A stretch of DNA of 19,413 bases from CAZVFX01 sp964626565. GTDB lineage: Bacteria; Myxococcota_A; UBA9042; CAIXZC01. A program made the position numbers and the translations under genes. Each line of letters starts with the position of its first letter. Position 1 is the stretch's first letter. A model generated the notes under the pieces. The model was given only the letters and a program-made list of their open reading frames with translations, did not search any database and was not told the origin of the DNA. Positions 7,987 to 15,013 of the stretch are shown here, piece by piece. The DNA lies in contig CAZVFX010000133.1 of assembly GCA_964626565.1 (NCBI GenBank), positions 1-19,413 of the forward strand. Direction: 5' to 3'.

Positions 7987-9264
7987 ATGTTCGGGGCAAG
8001 CAAATATAAAATTGAAGCAGTCAATGATGGAGAACTGATTGATACCCGGCTCGAGCTGCCGGGAGCCAGAAAAACCCAAGTTGCAATCGACCCCATTGAC
8101 AGGGCCGCGATCCGGCCCCGCCTCTGGAAAGGAATCGAGGGCCCGCTCGCGAGCATCTTTATTTGTGTGACGCTGCTGCTCGGGGGGGCGGGGGCCGGAC
8201 TTGAGACCTGGTGGTTTCAAACCGGCCGCTACATGGCGCCTGAGAAAAGAAAGAGCTCCCGGGCGCTGCAGCGCCTGCTGGATGTGACGGTTGTTACCAA
8301 AGAGGAGCCGAAGAGCGTTGACCCGTCCGCACCGCCGACGCCGGCAGTGAACATTGCCGATCTCAAGCCGGAACCGAAACCTGAGGCGCCCGCCCCGGGG
8401 GACACAATTATCGACATGGGCGGCGGTGAGGGTGATGCCATCAGTCTGGCCGGCGTTGAGCCCATCGATTCGACTCCCGACGCCGAACTGCCCGCGGTGG
8501 GAGAAAACGTACGCACCAGAATTGAAAGGGAAGTCGCACGCAGCTTTGCAGTTCCGGTCCACCGCCCTTCCCACCGCAATCACGCGGACCGGGGACGGCG
8601 GGCGGCATTCCGCCTTCTCGATGGCTCGTTTGGTCTCGATGCCGGCGCGTTTGAGCCGGGAACCGGGCGATTGAGCAGTGCCCGGCGTGACGGCAGCTTC
8701 GGCGTCGGCCGCATGGCCTCGGGCGACGACGGCCATGAGGTGGATTTAGGCGCCATGGCCGATGCGGAAGCCGGGAAGGGTCACGGGGCGCACTCCAGCG
8801 GCCACGAGACTCTGCCCGCCCCATTCCTTCTCGCCGATGCTGACCTGCCTGCCGCAGCCGACATGGGCAAGATCACCCGGGCTGCCGGGGACCTTGACGT
8901 CAAGGTGGGAAAAGGTAAGAAAGAAACCAGTTACAAGGACTTTGTTCTGGTGCGCCGGCTGAGGCACAAGAGCGGCGGCGATCTGGATAAGCAGGCTGTC
9001 TTCGAAATCATCCGCGGCAAGCGGGGTGCGCTGGGCCGTTGCTACCGCCGCCATGCCAAAGACAACCCCTACAGTTCGGGCAAGATCGAAGTTAGAATTC
9101 GTATCGATATGACCGGCCGGATCAAGGCCAAAGTGATCAGCAATAGCGTTGAGGATCCCAAACTCGCCGCTTGTGTCGTCAGCAAATTCCACAAATGGGA
9201 TGTCCCCGCCCCCTCCGGAAAGCCTGTTGAGGTGGTGGTGCCCTTGGTCTTCCGCTCGAAGTAG
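7987..9264 (+). CDS. AgmX/PglI-type C-terminal domain protein (TonB-like single-pass envelope protein)
   Basis: 425-residue protein anchored once in the inner membrane. Seen: about 50 cytoplasmic residues, one membrane segment (about 53-72), a long Pro/Ala/Gly/Asp-rich periplasmic stretch (about 80-330) and a C-terminal domain from about 333. That domain reads GALGRCYRRH, then strands with VRIRIDMTGRIKAKV, then LAACVVSKFHKWDVPAP and VVVPLVFRS. This is the AgmX/PglI C-terminal pattern, TonB-like in layout, frequent in Myxococcota and first named from gliding-motility genes. Two cysteines in the domain (in GRCYRR and AACVV) are typical and may form a disulfide. The start follows GAGGGAG with six bases spacing. 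It stands alone between divergent genes and the carboxyltransferase operon, with no ExbB/ExbD partners nearby. A motility role should not be assumed. Confidence 0.75.
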   Translation: MFGASKYKIEAVNDGELIDTRLELPGARKTQVAIDPIDRAAIRPRLWKGIEGPLASIFICVTLLLGGAGAGLETWWFQTGRYMAPEKRKSSRALQRLLDVTVVTKEEPKSVDPSAPPTPAVNIADLKPEPKPEAPAPGDTIIDMGGGEGDAISLAGVEPIDSTPDAELPAVGENVRTRIEREVARSFAVPVHRPSHRNHADRGRRAAFRLLDGSFGLDAGAFEPGTGRLSSARRDGSFGVGRMASGDDGHEVDLGAMADAEAGKGHGAHSSGHETLPAPFLLADADLPAAADMGKITRAAGDLDVKVGKGKKETSYKDFVLVRRLRHKSGGDLDKQAVFEIIRGKRGALGRCYRRHAKDNPYSSGKIEVRIRIDMTGRIKAKVISNSVEDPKLAACVVSKFHKWDVPAPSGKPVEVVVPLVFRSK

Positions 9265-9321
9265 CGAGGAACCCCCTCCACCTGTTTTTCAAAAATCGAC
9301 CTATCAAAACCTCCAATCCCC

Positions 9322-9350
9322 TTGAACTAAACAGAAGCTGTGGCTAGACT
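9322..9350 (+). promoter_or_regulatory. Sigma70-type promoter of the carboxyltransferase operon
   Basis: TTGAAC (9322-9327) and TAGACT (9345-9350) are separated by exactly 17 bp. The predicted transcription start near 9357 leaves a leader of about 20 nt containing GAGGAGAGG just before the ATG at 9380. This is the best promoter match in the window, though judged only by eye. Confidence 0.5.
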
Positions 9351-9379
9351 ACGTGATCTTGACTTAGAGGAGAGGACAT

Positions 9380-10930
9380 ATGGGCACCAAACAGAAGATA
9401 GAGGAACTGGCCCGGGCCAGGGAGCTTGCGCTGCAGGCAGGTGGCGAGGCTCGTGTCGAGAAACAGCACAAACAGGGCAAGATGACCGCGCGTGAGCGGG
9501 TCGAAAAGCTTCTTGACCCCGGGACGTTTACCGAACTGGACATGTTCGTGCGCCACCAGTGCACCGAGTTCGGTATGGAGAAGAAACGTACCTTCGGGGA
9601 CGGCGTGGTCACCGGGCACGGCCTGGTCGATGGGCGTCTGGTCTACGTGTTCGCACAGGACTTCACCGTTTTCGGCGGCGCTCTCGGCGATGCTTTCGCC
9701 TGGAAGATCGTGAAGGTGATGGACCTGGCCATGAAGGCGGGCGCACCCGTAATAGGGCTCAACGACTCCGGAGGAGCGAGAATACAGGAAGGGGTGGTGA
9801 GTCTGGGCGGCTATGCCGAGATCTTCTACCGTAACGTGATGTCCTCCGGGGTGATCCCACAGATCAGCGTGATTATGGGACCTTGCGCGGGCGGGGCGGT
9901 TTATTCGCCGGCCATGACCGACTTTATTGTCATGGTGAAGAAGACCTCACACATGTTCATTACCGGTCCGCAGGTGATCAAGTCGGTAACGGGCGAAGAG
10001 GTCTCGTTTGAGGATCTGGGCGGCGCCATGTCTCACAACTCCAAGTCCGGTGTGGCCCACCTGGCTGCCGAGGATGAGGAGGATGCGCTTGAGACCGTCA
10101 AGCTGATGCTGTCATACATGCCTTCCAACAACCTGGAAGATCCGCCGTACGTGGACACCGGGGATCCCAAGGACAGGGAGGATGAGAGTCTTGACCTGAT
10201 AATCCCGGACAGCCCGGACAAGCCGTACGACATGAAGGAGGTGATCACCTCCGTAGTCGATGACGGAGAGTTTCTTGAGATACATCCCCACTGGGCGGAG
10301 AACATGATTGTCGGATTCGCCCGCCTGGGTGGCCATTCGGTGGGCGTGGTTGCCAATCAGCCGGCGGTACTTGCCGGCTGCCTGGACATCGATTCTTCGA
10401 CCAAGGCCGGCCGCTTCGTCCGTTTCTGCGATGCGTTCAACATCCCGCTGGTCACCCTAGTTGATGTGCCCGGCTTCCTGCCCGGTACCAACCAGGAATT
10501 CGGCGGCATCATCCGCAACGGGGCCAAGCTTCTATACGCCTTCTGCGAGGCGACAGTGCCCAAGCTGACCGTCATTACGCGTAAAGGCTACGGCGGCGCC
10601 TATGACGTTATGAATTCGAAGCACATCCGGGCCGACTACAACTTCGCGTGGCCCACTGCCGAGATTGCGGTGATGGGGCCCGACGGCGCGGTCAATATCA
10701 TCTTCCGCAAGGAACTGGCCGCGGCTGAGGACAAGGAAGGGCGGCACGCCGAACTGGTGGCCGAATACCGCAAGCGATTCGCAACTCCTCTGATTGCGGC
10801 TGAGCGGGGCTACATCGATGACGTGATTGAGCCGCGGACGACCCGTCCGAAGCTGATAAACGCGCTCAACGCGATTCGCAACAAGAGGGAAGATCGGCCG
10901 CCCAAGAAGCACGGCAACATACCGCTTTAG
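9380..10930 (+). CDS. Carboxyltransferase subunit, propionyl-CoA/methylmalonyl-CoA type (12S/PccB/MmdA)
   Basis: Acyl-CoA carboxyltransferase of 516 residues that moves CO2 between biotin and propionyl-CoA/methylmalonyl-CoA. Seen: tandem crotonase-fold halves, NDSGGARIQEGV at 128-138 and GPCAGGAVYSPAM from 167, which form the oxyanion and acyl-CoA sites. A second-half KGYGGAYDVM places Asp409 where propionyl-CoA-specific PccB enzymes have their specificity aspartate; acetyl-CoA-preferring paralogues carry a hydrophobic residue there. Length agrees with 12S transcarboxylase and MmdA. It heads an operon with a 70-residue protein and a 5S-biotin fusion, and no biotin carboxylase is nearby. A transcarboxylase role (methylmalonyl-CoA plus pyruvate to propionyl-CoA plus oxaloacetate) is therefore favoured over an ATP-dependent carboxylase. 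A decarboxylase role (MmdA) is possible if a membrane beta subunit lies elsewhere. The name pccB/mmdA is not settled. Confidence 0.9.
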   Translation: MGTKQKIEELARARELALQAGGEARVEKQHKQGKMTARERVEKLLDPGTFTELDMFVRHQCTEFGMEKKRTFGDGVVTGHGLVDGRLVYVFAQDFTVFGGALGDAFAWKIVKVMDLAMKAGAPVIGLNDSGGARIQEGVVSLGGYAEIFYRNVMSSGVIPQISVIMGPCAGGAVYSPAMTDFIVMVKKTSHMFITGPQVIKSVTGEEVSFEDLGGAMSHNSKSGVAHLAAEDEEDALETVKLMLSYMPSNNLEDPPYVDTGDPKDREDESLDLIIPDSPDKPYDMKEVITSVVDDGEFLEIHPHWAENMIVGFARLGGHSVGVVANQPAVLAGCLDIDSSTKAGRFVRFCDAFNIPLVTLVDVPGFLPGTNQEFGGIIRNGAKLLYAFCEATVPKLTVITRKGYGGAYDVMNSKHIRADYNFAWPTAEIAVMGPDGAVNIIFRKELAAAEDKEGRHAELVAEYRKRFATPLIAAERGYIDDVIEPRTTRPKLINALNAIRNKREDRPPKKHGNIPL

Positions 10931-10939
10931 GAGACTGGG

Positions 10940-11152
10940 ATGAACGATCAGGAAAAGATCGCGGTTATCGTCTCGCTGCTGGATGCGCTGGAATCGGAAG
11001 CGCGCCCGCAGGCTGAGGTGACCGCCAGGTTGTGGTCGGGATCGCTGCATCCCCACCTGGACCGGTGGGCGTGGAACCCCCGGGGTGCGGACAGCTTCCG
11101 CCTCTCGGGAAGGCACGCACTCTTCAACGCCAGGCGAGTAGGCAAGACATAG
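10940..11152 (+). CDS. Small protein (70 aa) between the 12S- and 5S-type carboxyltransferase genes
   Basis: Soluble-looking protein with no membrane segment, so not an ordinary OadG/MmdD gamma or delta subunit. The N-terminal third (EKIAVIVSLLDALESEA) looks like an amphipathic helix. The C-terminus reads SFRLSGRHALFNARRVGKT, which resembles a W/F-x-x-x-GR-x-x-x-x-x-x-R tail I associate with small proteins encoded next to carboxyltransferase subunits; this resemblance is from memory. The gene starts 9 bp after its upstream neighbour with GGAG in the gap, and ends 10 bp before the next. A small structural or assembly subunit of the enzyme is inferred from position. Confidence 0.65.
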   Translation: MNDQEKIAVIVSLLDALESEARPQAEVTARLWSGSLHPHLDRWAWNPRGADSFRLSGRHALFNARRVGKT

Positions 11153-11162
11153 AGGTTCTAGG

Positions 11163-12989
11163 ATGCAACAGGTGAAGATCACAGATACGATTCTAAGGGA
11201 CGCACACCAGTCCCTCATCGCGACACGCATGCGCATCGAGGACATGCTGCCCGCCGCGGAGATCCTCGACGAAGTGGGCTACTACTCCCTGGAAGTCTGG
11301 GGCGGGGCCACCTTCGACGTTTGTCTGAGGTTCCTCAACGAAAGTCCGTGGGAGCGTCTGCGTCAGCTCAAAGCCAAATTCAAGAAGACCAAGCTACAGA
11401 TGCTGTTGCGGGGGCAGAATGCCGTCGGCTACCGGCATTACGCGGATGACGTCGTGGACGCTTTCGTGGAGCGAGCCCACGAAACCGGCATCGACCTGTT
11501 CCGCATCTTTGATGCGCTCAACGACATTCGCAACTTGAAAAGAGCGATGAACCGGGCCCGGGAGGTTGGCGCCCTGGTGGAAGGGTGCATCTCATACACT
11601 GTAAGCCCGGTCCACACCATCGAGCAGTTCGTTCGGTTCGCGGGGCAGCTCAAGGATGAGGGTGCGGACCTGGTGTGTATCAAAGACATGGCCGGAATGA
11701 TCTCTCCGGGCGCCGCTTTCGAGCTGATTTCGGCGCTCAAGAGCGAGGTCGGGCTGCCGGTTCACCTTCATACCCACTGTGCTTCGGGAATGGCTCCCGC
11801 AACCTTTTTGCGCTCGGCACAGGCGGGGGTGGACATTGTCGATTGCGCCCTGTCGCCGTTTTCGTGGGGGACGTCGCAGCCGCCTACCGAAACCGTCGCC
11901 GCCATTTTTTCCGAGGAAGGTTACGAATGCGGGCTCGACCAGGAGAAACTGTTCGAGGCGGCCGGCCACTTCCAGAAGGTGAGGGAGCGCTACATGCCGT
12001 TGCTGAAGGCTCGGTCCGAACGGGTCGATACCCGGATTCTTCAGCACCAGATTCCCGGCGGCATGCTGTCGAACCTGCTGTCCCAGTTGGACATGCAGGG
12101 TGCGGCAGACAAGCTCAACGATGTGCTGGATGAGATTCCCCGGGTTCGCAAGGACCTCGGATATCCGCCACTGGTTACTCCCACCAGCCAGATCGTTGGC
12201 ACCCAGGCGGTGTTCAACGTGGTCGCTGGCGATCGGTACGAAATGATCTCCCAGGAGGTCAAGGATTACATGCGCGGTATGTACGGGCGGCCGCCCGCAC
12301 CTACCAGCCAGGACCTGGCCAACAAAGCCATTGAGGGAGAAAAACCGATTGTGTGCCGTCCTGCCGATCTGCTGGCGCCGGAACTTGACGCGGCGATTGA
12401 GGGGGTGGCGAAGTACTCAGACAAGATGGAAGACGCCTTGTCCTATGCCATTTTTCCCCAGGTGGCCGAGGCATTCCTGAAAGCCCGGGCCGAAGGGGTG
12501 GCTCCCGCGACCACCGAACCGCCGCCGGAAGAGATGGTGAAGAAGGCCGCACCGGTTGAGGCGGTGGGCGAAGGGGACCGCTCCTACACCGTGACGCTGG
12601 GTGGGAAAAGCTATTCGGCTACGGTGGAGGCTGCCGGCGCCGAGGACGGAGGCCGCAAGGTGGCGGTGGTTCTCGATGGCTCCGAGCGGTTCGAAGTGAA
12701 GCTCAACACCCACAGCCGCCGTCGGCGCCGCGCCGGTGACGCTGCCGGTGGTGCGGACGACGCGAATCGAGTCTCCGCACCCATGCCCGGAATGATCGTC
12801 AAGGTGCTTGTAGCGGCCGGCGACCGGGTGGAGAAAGGGGATGTTGTGGCTTTACTCGAAGCCATGAAAATGCAGAATGAAATCAAGACCGGCGTCGCAG
12901 GGACGGTGGCGAAGATCTCGGTTGCCGACGGTGACGCGGTTGAGAAAGGCACAACCCTGATGGAAATCGACACGGAGGTAGACGCATGA
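11163..12989 (+). CDS. 5S/OadA-type carboxyltransferase fused to a biotin carboxyl carrier domain
   Basis: Biotin-dependent carboxyltransferase of 608 residues acting on pyruvate/oxaloacetate. Seen: HMG-CoA-lyase-like TIM barrel starting DTILRDAHQS, with likely metal ligands Asp13, His203 and His205 (in HLHTHC) and the carbamylated lysine Lys174 (VCIKDMAGM). A conserved PycB/OadA domain follows to about residue 450. An acidic Ala/Pro linker (about 440-460) and a strand-rich stretch precede an Arg-rich hinge near 515-522. The biotinyl domain (about 535-608) holds the EAMKM motif with Lys569 as the biotin site. This fuses what in Propionibacterium transcarboxylase are separate 5S and 1.3S subunits. 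Operon position after a 12S-type subunit supports transcarboxylase. Its stop overlaps the start of the next lipoprotein gene. Confidence 0.9.
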   Translation: MQQVKITDTILRDAHQSLIATRMRIEDMLPAAEILDEVGYYSLEVWGGATFDVCLRFLNESPWERLRQLKAKFKKTKLQMLLRGQNAVGYRHYADDVVDAFVERAHETGIDLFRIFDALNDIRNLKRAMNRAREVGALVEGCISYTVSPVHTIEQFVRFAGQLKDEGADLVCIKDMAGMISPGAAFELISALKSEVGLPVHLHTHCASGMAPATFLRSAQAGVDIVDCALSPFSWGTSQPPTETVAAIFSEEGYECGLDQEKLFEAAGHFQKVRERYMPLLKARSERVDTRILQHQIPGGMLSNLLSQLDMQGAADKLNDVLDEIPRVRKDLGYPPLVTPTSQIVGTQAVFNVVAGDRYEMISQEVKDYMRGMYGRPPAPTSQDLANKAIEGEKPIVCRPADLLAPELDAAIEGVAKYSDKMEDALSYAIFPQVAEAFLKARAEGVAPATTEPPPEEMVKKAAPVEAVGEGDRSYTVTLGGKSYSATVEAAGAEDGGRKVAVVLDGSERFEVKLNTHSRRRRRAGDAAGGADDANRVSAPMPGMIVKVLVAAGDRVEKGDVVALLEAMKMQNEIKTGVAGTVAKISVADGDAVEKGTTLMEIDTEVDA

Positions 12990-13666
12990 TGCGCAAGGTT
13001 CTGATCGCTCTCTTCGCCTTGGCGTTCGCAGCCACGTTGGGTTGCGGCAAGAAGGAAGAAGAGAAGAAGGCTGAGGGCAAGCAGGAAGCGAAAAAGGAAG
13101 CCAAGCAGGAAGAGGGCAAGAAGGAAGAGGCGCCTGCCAAGGAAGAAGCGCCTGCCAAGGAAGAAGCGCCCGCCAAGGAAGAGGCGCCTGCCAAGGAAGA
13201 AGCGCCCGCCAAGGAAGAAGCTCCTGCCAAGGAAGAGGCACCTGCCAAGGAAGAAGCTCCAGCCAAGAAAGACCTGGGGCTGGACGCGGGTCAGGAGTTC
13301 GCCTACGAAGGCGCCCGGGAAGATTTGAAGGTGGTCAAGAAGGGGATCGCAGACGGTAAGCCCAAAGACGTGGATATGAACTGCGCCGTGGTGGCCGGAT
13401 ATGTGGAAACCCTCAAGGGTGTGGAGAACGCCGAGGTCAAAGCGTTCGTGGCGGAAGCCCTGAAAACCTGCCAGTTCGAACGTCCCCTCCTCGTAGCCAA
13501 GGACGCAGCCGCAGCCTTGGACGAAGCGCTCAAAAAGGATCCTGAAGCGATTCTACTCTCCGAGTGCATGGATCTCGGCATGGCCCTTGATGAACTGATG
13601 AAGGGCCACTCCGAAAACGAAGATGTGAAGAAGCTCAAGGAACTGGCAGTGAAGCACTGTGAGTAG
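12986..13666 (+). CDS. Lipoprotein with eight EEAPAK repeats and a four-Cys C-terminal domain
   Basis: 226-residue probable lipoprotein. Seen: signal peptide with lipobox ATLGC and lipidated Cys20, a Lys/Glu-rich stretch, eight exact EEAPAK hexapeptides (residues 47-94), then a helical domain of about 130 residues with four cysteines that could form two disulfides. The Lys/Glu/Pro/Ala segment probably forms an extended charged spacer between the membrane and the domain. GGAGG lies seven bases before the ATG at 12986, which overlaps the preceding stop; a second ATG at 12989 is also possible. The C-terminal domain is not recognised. Coupling to the carboxyltransferase operon is by overlap only, and a metabolic link is doubtful. 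Confidence 0.75.
   Translation: MMRKVLIALFALAFAATLGCGKKEEEKKAEGKQEAKKEAKQEEGKKEEAPAKEEAPAKEEAPAKEEAPAKEEAPAKEEAPAKEEAPAKEEAPAKKDLGLDAGQEFAYEGAREDLKVVKKGIADGKPKDVDMNCAVVAGYVETLKGVENAEVKAFVAEALKTCQFERPLLVAKDAAAALDEALKKDPEAILLSECMDLGMALDELMKGHSENEDVKKLKELAVKHCE
13124..13267 (+). repeat. Eight tandem 18-bp units encoding EEAPAK
   Basis: Eight in-frame 18-bp units code for an identical hexapeptide. Units differ at third codon positions (GAG/GAA, GCG/GCT/GCA, CCT/CCC/CCA), so the peptide is fixed while the DNA has drifted. This points to selection on the protein rather than a recent slippage event. Confidence 0.9.
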
Positions 13667-13701
13667 GCTGTAGGTTGTAGGTTGTAGGTTGTAGGCTGTA
13701 G
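13667..13701. repeat. Heptamer tandem repeat (G[C/T]TGTAG x5) between convergent genes
   Basis: Five perfect-length units: GCTGTAG, three GTTGTAG, GCTGTAG. They begin directly after the TAG stop of the EEAPAK lipoprotein and end 7 bp before the stop of the opposite-strand component-1-like gene. The stop codon itself is in phase with the array (the preceding seven bases end GTAG). No terminator hairpin is seen in the gap. Location matches that of the TCAGCNN array at 1693-1713. Confidence 0.85.
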
Positions 13702-13708
13702 GAACTTC

Positions 13709-15013
13709 TCACTGCTCACGGTTCTTTCCCGCCATCATAGCATTTGCCATGCGATCAATGAACCAGGCTGCGCCTTTGAATCCCAGGAACGGGGCGTCGA
13801 AAAGAGCGTGCCAACGGTAGGACGGAAAGCCGAACTGCATGGTGGGGAAGTTCCCGCCCCTGGCACCCAGAAAGTCGCTCAGAATTGCGAGGTCGATATT
13901 TTCGTCGGGATTCTCTCCGCCGTACAACTCGCGGTGGTCCTCCGGGTTCGGTTCGAAAACGCAGGTGACCCCCCGTCGGTTCAACGCTGCGGGGAGGGGG
14001 TCAAGGTGGTGTTTCATGGCAATGGCAATCAGGCCTGCAACTTTCGCACCCAACTCCTCCATGAATTCGGCGAACGGTTCGAACAGGTGCGGATCCCCCA
14101 CGAACAGCACCCGGGAGTCGAGGAAGTACTTGCCGATGAACCATTGCACGACCGGCACCAGCCGGGCCAACTCCCGGTCGATAAATTCAGAGGCCCGGGA
14201 TTCCAGCCCCAGTTGGGCGGCAATTCCCGCCAGCCAGTCAACCGTGGGCCCGATCCCGAAGGGAAGCCCGACTTCCACCAGCCGGGCCCCGGTGCGCTCG
14301 GCCAGTATCCGGGCGGCTTGTCGACCGTGAGGCAAAGAGATGATCACTCCTGCATCCCGCACCTGTTGCAGATGGGAGTAAGGCCGGGCGCTGGGCCACA
14401 TCGAAACGACATTCAATCCCAGGCCCGCGAGCATCCGCTCCAACTCGTCCACGTTGGCCAGGTGGTCGCGCTCGGTGCGGTCCATGAAGTAACCCACCAC
14501 TGCGACCTTGTTCTTTGAAGGCTTGCCTCCGGCGACGTCGATCCCGGTGGCCAGCGCCTCAAGAGTGGCTGCATAGCCGTCCAACCAGTCCCCTGTCAGG
14601 GAGTGCCCGGGAACCTCGAAAAAAGGTTTCCGGAAGGGCGGGTCCATGCCGCGGACGATGGTGTCGTATTGCACGCCGGTGATGGTGGCCATGGGCATGG
14701 ATGCCAGGAGCACCGCGGCTGCTTTGTCGTCAGCCTCCATGATCCGCAGTTCCTCAGCCAGCAGCGCTGACCGGTCCTCCACTATTCCGTTGACGTCCAC
14801 CCAGGAAAATCGCACCCGATGGTTCCCCGCACAGTCCAATAGCGTGGAGGCCAGGTCGTGCTTGCCGTAAATGAACTGGGCCTTGAAGAAGCTGCAATCG
14901 GGACCATCGACGTAGAGGTGGGCGTCGGGGATCGCATTGATCGCCAGGTACACTCCCAATAGATAGGGGCAGTTGGAGTGGGGAGTGAACTCGGTCAATG
15001 GTGTCCTGCTCAT
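13709..15013 (-). CDS. Nitrogenase-like component-1 subunit (BchN/NifD-family fold), substrate unknown
   Basis: 434-residue protein of the nitrogenase/protochlorophyllide reductase component-1 family, expected to pair with the component-1 domain of the upstream fusion. Seen: Cys15 (SNCPY) and Cys40 (GPDC), placed like the first two cluster ligands of BchN, and Cys61 (LLDCAG). The third usual ligand position, in a strand followed by a helix (compare GTCTTE in BchN), here reads ASMPMA with no cysteine. Rossmann-like elements follow (KVAVVGYFMDRTERDHLANVDELERMLAGLGL; RVLFVGDPHLFEPFAEFMEELG). The C-terminus (FGFPSYRWHALFDAPFLGFKGAAW, then IDRMANAM) is the family ending. Its ATG overlaps the TGA of the fusion gene (ATGA), implying coupled translation and 1:1 assembly. 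Not NifK/NifE or BchB by the motifs visible. Family call is good; reaction is unknown. Confidence 0.8.
   Translation of the reverse strand: MSRTPLTEFTPHSNCPYLLGVYLAINAIPDAHLYVDGPDCSFFKAQFIYGKHDLASTLLDCAGNHRVRFSWVDVNGIVEDRSALLAEELRIMEADDKAAAVLLASMPMATITGVQYDTIVRGMDPPFRKPFFEVPGHSLTGDWLDGYAATLEALATGIDVAGGKPSKNKVAVVGYFMDRTERDHLANVDELERMLAGLGLNVVSMWPSARPYSHLQQVRDAGVIISLPHGRQAARILAERTGARLVEVGLPFGIGPTVDWLAGIAAQLGLESRASEFIDRELARLVPVVQWFIGKYFLDSRVLFVGDPHLFEPFAEFMEELGAKVAGLIAIAMKHHLDPLPAALNRRGVTCVFEPNPEDHRELYGGENPDENIDLAILSDFLGARGGNFPTMQFGFPSYRWHALFDAPFLGFKGAAWFIDRMANAMMAGKNREQ

Noticed and set aside
7819..8736. Open frame (305 codons) on the minus strand opposite the start of the AgmX/PglI-type gene
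   Set aside because: It is antisense to a gene with a clear membrane segment and C-terminal domain, and its own translation is Arg/Pro-rich without features.
12883..13266. Minus-strand frame encoding a serial SLAGAS-type repeat, resembling a pentapeptide-like or silk-like protein
   Set aside because: It is the antisense reading of the EEAPAK repeat; the plus frame has synonymous third-position changes and a lipoprotein signal peptide, so the plus strand is the coding one.
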